Positions 10,201 through 20,735 of a stretch of DNA of 64,000 nucleotides are shown here, piece by piece. The stretch comes from Uranotaenia lowii (Eukaryota > Arthropoda > Insecta > Diptera > Culicidae): positions 227,183,094-227,247,093 of the forward strand of contig NC_073693.1 in NCBI RefSeq assembly GCF_029784155.1. The letters are read 5' to 3'. The notes below the pieces were generated by a model. The model was given only the letters and a program-made list of their open reading frames with translations. It ran no database searches and had not been told where the DNA came from. Every line of letters begins with the position of its first letter. Position 1 is the first letter of the stretch. A program made the translations under genes and the position numbers.

Positions 10201-13200
10201 ATCATTCTTGTTTTATAGTCGACGATCTGAACGTGTTCGTAAATGTAACAAATAATAATTCAGTGATAAAATATAACTAACCTTCTTGAGTAATTTGACT
10301 TTCTGTGTACCAATACTTAAACCACAAGAACTATCAGTGATCATATTTTCGACCATGAATGCATCGAATTTGAAAAAAACGACACAATTTATACAGATTT
10401 AAGCGTTCATCTCCAACTAATTACTACCTTTGATTTGAATTCGTACTAGCAACAGTTACAATTGAGCAAAAACATTATCAATCATTACGAACTAAACGAA
10501 AAATTTGGGAATTATTTGAGAGAGATTGGTGAAATCGAAGATGCTGGCATATGTTTTCAAAGTATTGTGGCAAATTATAACAACTACTTGCTTACTACTT
10601 GCTCAAAAAAAGTTACTAAGTCAATGAAACTCAAGGGCGATTACTATCCGTGGATGTCTTTTAACATGTGGACGTTAATTAGAATTAAACACAATTATAT
10701 CAAAAGAGTGAAAAGGAATCCTGAAGCTGCTCACTGTAGAGAAACCCGAGCAGACATTTATGCCTAAATAATACTAAATTTTGCTATCATACCTTGAAGG
10801 TAAAATTTGGTATCATTTTGTCCGAATAAAGGTGGTACAATGCCAAAATTTGGGTCTGAATTTTCATATACGGATACCATAATTATGCGAAGTGTAGGTT
10901 TCACTTAAACCTCAATGATATCTCGTTGAACCAACAGTTCAAAAACGCTTTTGAGAGCACAATAATGCCATATTAAGGATGTCTCGGTAACCAAAAAATG
11001 GTATCATTGTGCAATCAAAACAACATTTAAAAAGAAGTAGGCTAAACGAGGTATCATCAAGCTTTTAACAATACTAAAACCAGGCGTATCTGTGCTATTC
11101 TTATATGAAGTTATACCATCAAGGTTTGCTCACGATGATTTTATCTGCGTGCAGTAGTCACAGCCGCCTAAAAGTCGTTAATCGAATTGCGTCTAAAAAG
11201 ACAAAAAAATGAATAGTGGTAGTTTGGATAATAAGTTGACTTTTCCCAATTAGCGTTAAAAAAAACTGATAGGTTCGAAAATGTGGATACGAATGGGAAA
11301 TTTGAAAAATAAAAAATTTTGGAGTCAGACGATGAAATTTTTTTATTTAACAACTGAATTATTCGCATAAGTTTGACCATTGTTTTCCGATATCCCACTT
11401 TAACGTGAGACTCCAACTTGAACAGTCAGACGAAACATGTACGACGCAGTTAGAATGATTCCAGTTAGATTTAGTAACTTGAACTTGAATCCAATTTTTT
11501 TAAAATATGGTGGTTTGGCCAGGCAGGTATAAAATTCGCACTGTTATTTTCGATTGGCATTAAATATTTTTCTCATCAGTATTCAATCCAATTCAACTTT
11601 GTTGAGTTAATGTTATAATCTCTCGAAATTCTTACAAGTTCAGAACCATTTTAAGATAAGCGATGAAGCATTCCTTATGCATGACGAGAGCAAAGTTTGT
11701 TATCCTAAAATTTATGTTGCCTATCCAAAGGCGTTTAAAATTTGTTCCATAAGTGAAAAACAAAACATGTTCTCGAGAATTTTGGTTCTAGTTTGTTAAG
11801 ATTAGGGCATCATAGTCTGCTCGGGAATGCTTAACTATATATCAAAGAAAGTTGAAGTTATTAAGAGGAAATGTAGAAAGAACTATTATGAAAATATTTT
11901 GAACAACACACCTCATTCAAAAATCTGTTAAACCATTAATTCAATTCTTAATAGATTTCATACTAACTCTGAGATAAACTTGAAAGTTAATAGTGTTAAT
12001 AATATGATTTTAGAAGATCAAACAAAGTATGTCGGACATTTAATCACTATTTCACCAACGTCGGGAAATCACTTTCAAATAACTTTATCGTGGATCCAAA
12101 ATATAACAGTTTAGCGAATATTGACCGTGTGACCAACTCTCTATTTTTACAACCTCATCTGCTAATGAGTTTACCACAGTTATAAAATCTCTTAAAAATA
12201 AAAAAAGGAATGGTCCTGATAACATACCTACGATTTGACTTAAAAATCACCATTTCACATTTTCAAGCATTCTTGCAAAATGTTTTAACAACATGATAGA
12301 GTCTAGCATCAATCCAGGATGCCTTAAAACAGCTAGTGACTCCAATTTTTAAATCATGATATGTACATCCTTGAGGTGAACTTTATAAGTTTTAGATATC
12401 TGTTTTCCTCAGAGCAGCAACATAGGGCTTCTCTTATTTTTATTGTACATAAACGATCTCAGCAAGTTACCTCTGCATGTTGTTCCCGCCTGTTTGCTGA
12501 TTACACAGCTCTTTTTTACCCTGGCACCTATCCAAATAGTGCTACCATGCTTATGGAAGAAGATTTATAAGTTCTCCATAGTACTTTTTCACAAACCTTT
12601 TGAAACTTAACCTCACCAAAACAAAGTACATCTTCCACTCTTATCGAAAAAAAAATTGAACCTCATAATAATCCCAAAATCACTGAAATCGCGATCGAAA
12701 GAGTGAACAACTTCAGATATATGGGTATTACTCTGGATGAAACTTTTTCATGGAGCAATCACATTAAAAGTTTACAAAAAAAGATCTCATCGTATAGCGG
12801 AATCTTATGGAGGGTCAAAGCCTTCGTTCCACGCCACGTTCTGCCAAAATTCTATTTTGCCTTCAATCATTCTCATTTATATTATTTGATCACCATATTG
12901 GGAAGGGCATCTTTGTCCCTTTTGTCACGTCTACAATCCCCACAAAACCTTGCCCAAAGACTATCTTTAATCTTCCTCTATTCTTTCCAACTAATCTAAT
13001 CTATTCTAACAGGTCACTCAACATATTACCTCTAACTCAACTTTGCGATTTACAAACCATTTTTTATGTATTTGATCATTTGCACGCGTCAATCAGTAGT
13101 CAAAGCCTGAGATTTACAACAGGAATTAGAATCCATAACGCTCGCTATTCTCATCACCTAGTACGCAGCACATCTTCAACTTTTCGTGGTTAACGTCGAA

Positions 13201-13345
13201 TTTTTTTTATTGGTCCAACCAAATTCAACGTTCTTCTCGAAGATATAAAGAATTCAACGAATAGAATCTTTTTCAAGACCAAATTTATACATTATTTCAA
13301 AGAAAATTTAAGCTGTTGATCATCCAACCACTATTCAGAAGTTAT
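10201..13345 (+). pseudogene. Decayed LINE endonuclease-RT, copy 2
   Basis: Same family as the copy just upstream, but with more of the element. It contains the endonuclease end (VDDLNVFVNV; DHIFDHECIEFEKND, about 10220-10430), a linker (10462-10743), and after an inserted MITE the continuing linker (MLNYISKKVEVIKRK, 11826-11880). The RT then includes FNHYFTNVGKSLSN (about 12040-12090), LFADYTALFYPG (about 12490-12530, with the second catalytic Asp changed to Tyr), VNNFRYMGITLDETFSWSNH (12703-12760) and a C-terminal region to about 13340. Several frameshifts and stops are present. It is plainly non-functional and old. Confidence 0.87.
10745..11825. mobile_element. 1.08-kb MITE with CCCGAGCAGAC ends, inside LINE copy 2
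   Basis: The left terminus CCCGAGCAGACATTTATGCC is mirrored by the right terminus, which read inward begins CCCGAGCAGACTATGATGCC. It falls exactly between the two halves of the LINE linker (CRE before it, MLNYISKK after it), which supports the boundaries. The target duplication is short, possibly AA. The interior is noncoding and repeats a GGTATCAT/ATACCAT word several times (about 10788, 10810, 10870, 11010, 11060, 11113). No transposase is present and the superfamily is unknown. Confidence 0.7.
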
Positions 13346-13559
13346 TTATTATTAATCTGATATTTTTCTTAGCTGTTAATTTAGCATAATTTAATGTAAT
13401 TTATTAAATTTTGTGTAATATTTAATATTAAATTTTATTTGTAATCAATATCAAATATGTACATGGATCACCACAAAGGAAATATTATTTCCACTGAGTT
13501 TCATGTTGGAATTAAGTTTTGTAACGTAACATCTCCAAAAAAAAAAAATGTACGTGTGT
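13346..13559. other. AT-rich 3' flank of the LINE relic
   Basis: Contains TTTAAT/AATTTTAT-rich sequence that looks like a LINE 3' untranslated region, and a run of A at 13536-13548. No coding similarity. Confidence 0.45.
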
Positions 13560-13977
13560 GATAATTTAAAGTCCACAGATCATAACATCTTCAACATTCA
13601 ACATCTTTCGGTCAACGCAGAATCTCCTACATTCAACAGTCTTCCAGAAGTCTTAAAAATCACTAACAACTGTAGCCTCTTCGAATCTCAACTTATTCGT
13701 CACCTCAAAGTATTACATAGTCTTAAACCAAATCACCTTGCCAGTTTTTTTGCGTTTTTTTCAGTTTTAATTGATTAAAACGCAAAAAAAAACTGGCAAG
13801 GTGATTTGGTTTAAGACTATGTAATACTTTGAGGTGACGAATAAGTTGAGATTCGAAGAGGCTATAGTTGTTAGTGATTTTTAAGACTTCTGGAAGACTG
13901 TTGAATGTAGGAGATTCTGCGTTGACCGAAAGATGTTGAATGTTGAAGATGTTATGATCTGTGGACTTTAAATTATC
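13560..13977. repeat. Near-perfect 418-bp palindrome of LINE 3' coding sequence
   Basis: The left arm 13560-13754 and the right arm 13781-13977 are reverse complements over about 195 bp, with one substitution and a two-base difference in a T run. The 26-bp centre holds an inner GTTTTAA/TTAAAAC stem. Each arm, read inward, encodes a LINE C-terminus-like peptide with FNSLPEVLKITNN and SQLIRHLK. Such a transcript would fold into a long double-stranded hairpin. The arms are far more alike than the surrounding decayed LINE sequence, so the palindrome formed recently or is kept identical. Possible origins are twin priming, template switching or a fold-back repair event. Confidence 0.9.
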
Positions 13978-14600
13978 AAACATCTGTTTATTTCAATTTA
14001 GCTGTAAAACAGGCAGGAGGCATCTTCAATCCATTCGAAGCAACAGCTCAAAACACTAGCTCTTGACTCCGGTTGGTTGCCTGGAAGGTAATTCGAATTT
14101 CACATTCTCTGGAACATCTTTAGCCTTCAGACGTGAAATAAACCGATCTTGACGTGCATTGGAGACCGGATCTATCGAAAAAAGCTTCTCGTCTGAAAAC
14201 ACGACGATCATATGTTTCTTCTTAAATTTAGACAGCAATCGCTTCGCGCGCTCAAGTCGTAGGGCTTCAATTGGATCTGTTATCCAATGGCGCTTTGCTC
14301 TTGCCCTTGATCATGCATCTAAGTCATCTTTGACAAATCGTTAAATTGAAGCATTTTAGTTATTCGCTTACTTAGTCAGTCCCCGGAATATTCTTATTGG
14401 AGTTCTCTTTACTTTTGTCTTGACCGATTTAATCACTTTTACAGTGCGTAAAGGCCGTGGCCATCCACTACTTGACTTCTGTGAACATGGTCCATAGAAG
14501 AGAGACCACGTATCACATGGTCAATTGTCGCTAGATGATATTCTACAGTCACCAGAATTTGCTTGAAAAATTTCTGAGCGAGAAGCAATCTGGTCACTAA
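13978..14600 (-). pseudogene. Tc1/mariner-type transposase relic
   Basis: On the minus strand, the segments RTVKVIKSVKTKVKRTPIRI (about 14460-14395), a DNA-binding linker, RHWITDPIEALRLERAKRLL (about 14295-14236) and VVFSDEKLFSIDP (about 14205-14160) follow in order. AVASNGLKMPP follows near 14020 in another frame. The FSDEK segment carries the first catalytic Asp of the DDE/D triad. The later part with the other two acidic residues is absent, because the sequence stops at the LINE palindrome. Stops and at least one frameshift are present. The N-terminal region above 14470 is only weakly readable. It is a degenerate copy of a mosquito-type mariner, and the exact family is not certain. Confidence 0.82.
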
Positions 14601-17153
14601 TTTATTTGCGTGTATTTTGTCAATACATCGTATACTTTACTCTTACATTGTATACGTCGATTGGCATATGAAGGTTGGGCTAATACAAAGAAAAAATCCT
14701 CAAAATTCGTCTGAAACAACCCAAAAATTGGTTTAATTTTTAACGAGGCATACTGCGAGTACGCTAAACAGATCAAAAATTAACTTTGTGCCAGACATTT
14801 TTTCCCAACAGTTTTAAATTTGTATGGTATTACCAATTGTGATTGTGGATGAGCTGAACATGCTTGATATAGCCATGAGCACTCCCTCATATCGACTACG
14901 ACAGCTAATCTCATCGGAACAGATTGGAACTAGCACTCGTTTGAATGCTTTATTAGTATTTATCAAGAGATTCCTACTCTGCCGTACTGCAACGTACGTG
15001 CAATCATGGTGGAATTTCCTGATTGTCATTGAATCGCGATTAAAACCTGTCAAACCCAAATCTTGTTTTTTTTTAAGAACAGAAAGTAACGAACTGAACA
15101 CCATATCAACACTGCTCTTGACATTTTATTTCGTATATGTACATCTGGCATCACTGCTGATTCACAAGAGAAAAAAACTTTCTCTAGAAATTGTCTCAAA
15201 ACAAAACAGCCGAGTCTAGGCAGCAGCTAAACAAAATCAGGACCCGGTGCCGGAAGGAGCAAACTTCTTCCGGTACGGAAATAGTTGCTGCGCGCGCTAG
15301 AAGGAAAATAAAATTCAACCAAGCCTGGCAGCTGCAGGAGTTTGTCGCGCAGTCTGGTAACGCGGGATAATGGAAAGCCAAATGAGACCGTAAGACTAAG
15401 AGCCGGGACATCCATCTGGTGAGAGTGGCTCCAGAGAGTAGGAACCTACTCATGACTGCAACAAAAGAAACAGAAACAATTTAGATTAAAACTTTGATGT
15501 AATCTCGTTTTCAATTTAATTTTTATAATAATAGTCATAAAAAGTTTCTTGTTTTTCCCCTTGCTTTGTCACGCAGGAAATCACCGTGGATGATAGTCGG
15601 TGATTTTTTCGCTGTAAGTGAGAAAAGTATCACCGTGTCGTGCTCGAAAGTTTGCGGAAGAAGTAAAAAGCAAAAAATGGCAGCTCCAAGTATGTACAAT
15701 GAACAGTGCAATTTGCAGAGCGCGAAAACTATGTCCCACAGTTGAAAACTACCGCGCCCGGGAAATTGTGTGCAATAAATTGCCATGGAACATTTTTATA
15801 ACTCCGCCATTTGCTGCTGGCGGCACCTTGGCTAGGCTTAAGTAACTAATTGAACAAAGTTACGCTACAATAGCTCGCCATTGCGATTTTTCACCGGATC
15901 AACCCCTACTGGAGCTCAGGAGTGTTTGAGAAACGTTTGTTGCTAAACTATGGTAATCAGGTTAGGCTGAAGTTGGATTTATTGACTGTGATTTTGAATA
16001 GTTTTGAAAGGTTTTTTCCACACAAAATAAATGTAGCATTTACTATTATGTTACATTGTTAACGAGAGTCGAAAGGTGCTCAAGTGCTTTGGTCAAGAAG
16101 ATGCTGGTTGATGAAAAATTTTCCATTTTCACTTCATGCATTTTTCATTTTGTGGAAAAATAATCTTATTGTTCCCCAAAGACACGATACATCCAACAAG
16201 TGCGTCAAACTTTTTCCCTAATACGTTTTTGGCACCGACTCAACACAACAGACAGCATTATGAGCGAATAAACGACACAAAATGGGATCAAGAGTCTTGT
16301 AAAAAGTTAAACTATGGGGTGTAAAAATCATCAACAGGACAAAAAGCCAGACCATGGTCACCATTATCATAACCACTAGCTTTATCGTCGCGTTACCATC
16401 ATCATCATTGTCATCTGCCGCTTTCATCTGCTTTTGAATGAAAATCATCAGACGGCGGCGGTCTGTTGCTCCCACGGTTTGTCAACAGAGAAAAATGTTT
16501 TACATTATGATTGATTTTTTTCCCGTAGAAAAGAGATCATTTAAACTTTTCAGCACACGATTTCTTAAACATTAAAAAGTATAAATTTTGAAAAACCAAA
16601 AATTAATTAAGATTCTATTGAAGGTATTAAAGTTATCATATTCAATGGAATGGAACCAAAATTGAAACTTAATTTATGAAGTGCATCTCAACCTCCCGAG
16701 TTCTCTCCCGCGCTAACAATAATTTATCGCTCAAACTTTGCTCACCTTTTCCCCCTCAACCAACTTTGACCCAGCACCAAAAAAGCAAGAAACTTCATTC
16801 AAAGGGGCGAGTCGTGTCCTTTTGCTCCCAATTGTTCGAAAATCGTTTTTGTCTCGCCAAAAATGGTGTCTCGGTACGACCTGAGACGATGGCAAAACTT
16901 TATCCGTTTCGGCTTCATTATTGACAATTCAAAGCGTCGTCATTGTAAGCTAGCGTGTAAATGTTCGAGTTATTTGCTAAATTGTCGTCTTTGTCTGTCG
17001 TTATTAGTGACGATGGATACTAAGTCAGTCGCCTGAATTGCAATGCTTTTCTAATTTTTCGGGTAGGTTTGCCATTGCAATAATTTAATATCAAATTAAA
17101 ATTTAACATTAATTACTGGTATTTGCATTTGGTTGTTTGATAAAATTCAGTTG
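14601..17153. other. Noncoding DNA with some higher-GC segments
   Basis: No protein family is recognisable on either strand. The segments at about 15200-15450, 15560-15840, 16130-16480 and 16680-16930 are less AT-rich and contain reading frames up to about 130 codons, but without domains and with low-complexity residues. A small hairpin (AAATCACCG with CGGTGATTT, about 15580-15610) is visible. These segments look like unique host DNA rather than transposons. Confidence 0.5.
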
Positions 17154-18227
17154 AAGGGTGATACGGTCAAAATTTTGTCAATATCAACTTGACGTATTTC
17201 TTTCAATTTTGCATTTAAAAAACCTGAACACCCCTCATTTGGAAGGTGTGTGTGTGTAGAATGTTGCTCCTATTTTGACTTGAAATTGCCTCTTCAGTTG
17301 CCAAATGTCGTCCAAGGAAGAAAAGCAGTGTATCAAAATTTTGCTCGCGCATCGCGAAAATCCGAGCTACTCGCACGCAAAGCTGGCAAAATCGCTAAAA
17401 GTTGCCTAATTATCCGTTACAAATTTAATTAAAGTGTTTGGGGAACGTTCGTCGACAGCCAGGAAGTCTGGATCGGGGGGAAATTGAAAACCGGAAGCCG
17501 CTGAGACGACAAAGAGAGTTGCCGGTAGTTTCAAGCGAAACCTAACCTCTCTCTCCGAGATGCCGCAAATAAGCTGGGTGTATCGTCTACAACCGTACAT
17601 CGAGCCAAAATACGGGCCGGACTATCGACTTACAAGAAGGTAGTGACTCGAAATCGCGATCCATCTGTACCTGTGGCTTGAAAAGCAGCATTTTCATAGC
17701 TTCCGGGACTGTCAACCAAGAAATTTACGTGAAAAAGTGTTAGAATAAACGCCTGCTGCCTTTCCTGAAGAAACACGGTTGTTCCGTACTGTTTTGGCCG
17801 GATTTGGCATCTTGCCATTACGGTAAAAAGGCCATGGAGTGGTACGCCGCCAACAACGTGCAGGTGGTTCCCAAGGACAAGAACCCTCCCAACATGCCAG
17901 AGCTCCACCCAATTGAGAAATACTGGGCTATTGTCAAGCGGAACCTAAAGAAGACCTAAAAAACTGTTAAATACGAGCAGCAGTTCAAGGCAAACTGGCT
18001 TTCTGCGGCGAAGAAGGTGGACAAGGTGGCTGTACAAAATCTGATGGCAGGGGTTAAGCGTAAGGCCCGGCAATTCGTATTTGGAAAAGCGGAAGCCTAA
18101 CTGAATATTTTTCCTGAATTTTATACTTATTTACCTTGAAAAAGAATTTTAATTTGATTATTTAAATAAACGATTTCACCGATTTACACGCGTTTTCCCT
18201 TGACCAAATTTTGACCGTATCGCCCTT
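17154..18227 (+). mobile_element. DD37E Tc1/mariner element, internally deleted
   Basis: The left end AGGGTGATACGGTCAAAATT and the right end, read inward AAGGGCGATACGGTCAAAATT-like, are terminal inverted repeats. TA follows the right end; the left TA is mutated. The element carries a broken transposase gene (see the transposase entry). A lone copy of the same left end lies inverted at 63744-63858. The element is about 1.07 kb, against roughly 1.3 kb expected for an intact copy. The missing part is in the transposase core. It is non-autonomous, and its ends could be mobilised in trans if a full copy exists elsewhere. Confidence 0.92.
17307..18100 (+). pseudogene. Transposase of the DD37E mariner, catalytic core deleted
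   Basis: The start codon at 17307 begins MSSKEEKQCIKILLAHREN with the N-terminal helix-turn-helix (YSHAKLAKSLKV). A stop follows at codon 33, and then a frameshift near 17530 leads into RDAANKLGVSSTTVHRAKI. At about 17660-17672 the sequence jumps from RNRDPS to CGLKSSIFIASGTVNQEIY, omitting the stretch that should carry the first catalytic Asp. The remainder reads through LFWPDLASCHYG and ELHPIEKYWAIVK to KAEA at the stop near 18100. WPD and PIE are the second Asp and the Glu, with 37 residues between them, which defines DD37E. Inactive. Confidence 0.92.
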
Positions 18228-18235
18228 TAGTCCGA

Positions 18236-18494
18236 CTACCCTGGGTTTATCTTAATCGTTCTCAACACCTTCAAATGCAGTTTTCGATCCTCATTTCCAC
18301 TATGACGCTTGGTATGAACCAGCCGATCGATAGTATGCATCTCTCGGGAATGTTTGAGAACGCTGCAAACGATCGATTGGACCATTTTTAACGATTTCGC
18401 GATTTTTGAACTCGAACATGGGTTTTTGACGTGGGTGACCAATATTAATTTTCTTCTCGGGGCTTCCCTCTAGTGTGAATTCATTGGAACACAA
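18236..18494 (-). pseudogene. N-terminal fragment of another mariner transposase
   Basis: The minus-strand frame ending near 18236 contains SSKIAKSLKMVQSIVCSVL and HTIDRLVHTKRHSGNEDRKL followed by LKVLRTIKINPG. This is the pattern of the paired helix-turn-helix DNA-binding domain of mariner transposases (helix, turn, charged GR-like linker, LRAIKRNP). It breaks off at 18236, a few bases beyond the right end of the DD37E element. No catalytic domain is present. It is a different lineage from that element, judging by sequence. It could be a truncated relic. Confidence 0.65.
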
Positions 18495-19018
18495 CGAATC
18501 GTAACAAAACTTCCAGCACTGATAAAGGAAACATTCTTAATAAAAGTACTGTCAAAACATTCTAGATCCGACAACAACGAGCGCTATGGTGTAATAAACA
18601 GTGCGTCCAGATTTAAGATGATCCATGCTTTATATCTGTAAGCAATCGCTTCTATGCCTAAAACGTTTAGGATTTAGAACTATTCAACTCAAACCCATTA
18701 AAGAAATATATTTTTTTATAGGACAGATTTAAAAGTTGCAAAATCGTGGCTAACCGAAAGTCCTATTTATAAAACATGCTTTCTGAGAACGCCCCTAGAC
18801 TTCCAGCCTTGCAAATTTGAGTTGCGCAATGATTATACCATTAATTCAAGAATAACGGCCGCTAACGAAGGTATTCTTTATGGAACTTGACCGAATAAAA
18901 TAAACCCATTTCACTATGGTTCTAAATGCGAAAAATTCCTTACGAACCTTTTACCAAATATAGAAAAACAAATATATGTACTATTAGTCTGTGTATGTAC
19001 CTTATTATCAGTCTACTC
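18495..19018. other. Noncoding spacer
   Basis: No coding similarity, tandem repeats or terminal repeats were found between the mariner fragment and the TA that begins the next element. Confidence 0.5.
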
Positions 19019-19020
19019 TA

Positions 19021-20242
19021 GAGTAAAGTGGGGCAAGAGTACGCAGGCGGATAGAGTACGCACTAGGCTTTTACAGTAAACGACAACACTGAAACTAGCA
19101 ACACTGTACCGGTTTGACAGGTCATCGAGTCAGCTGATCATATGTGTTTTTGTTTGTGGTTTGGTTCGCGCACGTCGGAGAAATGAGATAAGTTTTAGAT
19201 TTTCCAATTTTTATGTAATTTTATTCCTTTTTGGAAACATTATCACGCTTCGTGGAAATTCACTAATCAAATCTGCATACGTGACAAAGGACACATAATT
19301 CATATAGATTAAATATGTGGAACACTCATGCCAGGATATGATCGGAATATTTAGCACTTTTAGCTTTTTTCACAAATGGTCATAGGGGGCAAGAGTACGC
19401 AGGCTTGGTCGGGCAAGAGTACGCGTTGGTTTCCTTCGTCTTTTTGATAGCATTTGGAAAGCTAACCCAAAGAATTATTAAGTTTTCAATAATCAGGACG
19501 TACAAAAGGAAAACTAGCCGGAAGATTTGCTCTCCGGAGATGCTGGAAAACGCCAGGCAGCGGTTGAAGGACGGAGAATCGAAGCGCCGGATTGCTGAAA
19601 GCCTCGGGTCTTCGGAATCAACCTTGCGTAAACGCCTTAAGAAGGTAATCAACAGAAGATATTTTTGTATTGAATTTTGAATAACAATCATTTTTCTCGA
19701 CCAGAGATTCGGTGCTGAAAGCCATGGACAATTCACTTCAGTTTTTACTCCTCAGCAGTCAGAGGATCTCGTCAATCACTGCAGAGCGCTGCACAGTGCT
19801 TTTTACGGTCCGACTTTCAGTGATTTGCGTCGCTTCGCCTTTGCCTTTGCTGAAGCGAACAGCGTTATCCATAAAATCACTGTTTTATTTTAGCTATTGT
19901 TTATGAAATAAAGGTTTTGTTTTGTTTAACAAACGATTATAATGATTCAAGACCTCACTTACACCAGACCAGAATGGAATACAATGAGCTTATTATATGC
20001 GTACTCTTGCCCCACCTCATGCGTACTCTTGCCCCACTGGTGGGGTAAGAGTACGCTTTGGTAATTTTTGAAAAATATGATTTTTTATCAATGTTTACAA
20101 ACATAATCAAAACTTTTTGCGTCATACAATCAAGGTAATGAGCCTTTCTTTAATTTGGTTTAATTACTATGATCGATATTTTGTTCTTTGAAGAAATACA
20201 ATAAGTACACAACTAAGTGCGTACACTTGCCCCACTTTACTC
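19021..20242 (+). mobile_element. TA-flanked pogo-related element with iterated GGGGCAAGAGTACGC motif
   Basis: The left end GAGTAAAGTGGGGCAAGAG and the right end, read inward GAGTAAAGTGGGGCAAGTG, are terminal inverted repeats of at least 24 bp. TA dinucleotides lie at 19019-19020 and 20243-20244. The GGGGCAAGAGTACGC word recurs internally: twice at 19387-19425 just before the gene and three times at 20000-20054 in both orientations. A short two-exon gene inside encodes a pipsqueak/CENP-B-type DNA-binding domain but no DDE catalytic domain, so this is a non-autonomous derivative. Repeated terminal motifs are probably binding sites for the transposase or for the encoded protein. Confidence 0.85.
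19496..19893 (+). CDS. Spliced pogo-type DNA-binding-domain protein, no catalytic domain
   Basis: Two exons encode the N-terminal part of a pogo/Tigger-like transposase. Exon one starts at or before 19496, after a likely acceptor (AATCAG), and reads TYKRKTSRKICSPEM through ESLGSSESTLRKRLKK, a pipsqueak helix-turn-helix. An intron of 60 bp (GT at 19645, AG at 19703-19704, TTTTTCTCGACCAG acceptor) joins in frame to RFGAESHGQFTSVFTPQQSE and DLRRFAFAFAEANSV, typical of the second DNA-binding region. The frame ends at TAG 19891-19893, directly after that region, with no DDE core. There is no clear ATG upstream in this frame, so a first exon is missing or unrecognised. The coding frame is otherwise undamaged. 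It could be a relic or a stand-alone binding protein. Confidence 0.7.
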
Positions 20243-20244
20243 TA

Positions 20245-20567
20245 TACATCTGATTAAGGACGCGCTTATCAGCACCATCAGACGAAAGTTCCTACTAAAG
20301 CTACTGATATTTAGTACCACCTTCGCCATCACCATCGACAACAGCACCACCTACATGTCAGAAATCTGCCAGAAGTAGTTCAGACTGTCGATGCTTATAC
20401 ATGCTAGTAGGAACTTTCTCCGCATGATGGAGTGCTTGATGTGTCACCTTGTTTTATGAAGAGTGAGGCCGTCAACTGGATCTCGAACGAGAAACTACAT
20501 CGACGGTATCATCAAAGGGCACTAGAATTCGAGATTCGGGAAAGTGAGTGCTGTTGAATCCATCTCG
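20245..20567. other. Noncoding sequence with possible degenerate LINE remains
   Basis: No clear domain. It directly precedes a readable LINE C-terminus and may be the decayed upstream part of the same LINE, but no RT motif could be recognised. Confidence 0.4.
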
Positions 20568-20735
20568 GATTGGGCACACGCTGCGAAAAAATTAGAGCGA
20601 GATTTGCAGAGAGGCGCTTGAATGGAATCCAGAAGGACATCGAAGAATTGGCAGACCCAGAAACTCCGCCGAAATACGAACTGTCTACGAGAATCTTGAC
20701 TGGGACCAAGTGAAGACGCTGGCTCAGGATCGTTA
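20568..20735 (+). pseudogene. C-terminus of a LINE ORF2 (RTE/R4-like group)
   Basis: The frame reads WIGHTLRKN-like, stop, SEICREALEWNPEGHRRIG and RPRNSAEIRTVYENL, ending DWDQVKTLAQDR at the TAA. The pattern 'GHxLR...AxxWxPxGxRxxGRPR...W..V..LAQDR' is the conserved tail of ORF2 proteins in RTE-like and related LINEs. One internal stop is present. Only the tail is preserved, consistent with the usual 5' truncation of LINE copies. The exact clade is uncertain. Confidence 0.8.

Noticed and set aside
14814..15219. Overlapping open frames of 96 and 131 codons
   Set aside because: No domain or family motif, Leu/Ser-rich low-complexity content, and open frames on both strands at once. Not supportable as a gene.
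18236..18494. Continuation of the DD37E mariner on the other strand
   Set aside because: The sequence lies outside the right terminal repeat and is in the opposite orientation; its helix-turn-helix differs. Treated as a separate relic.
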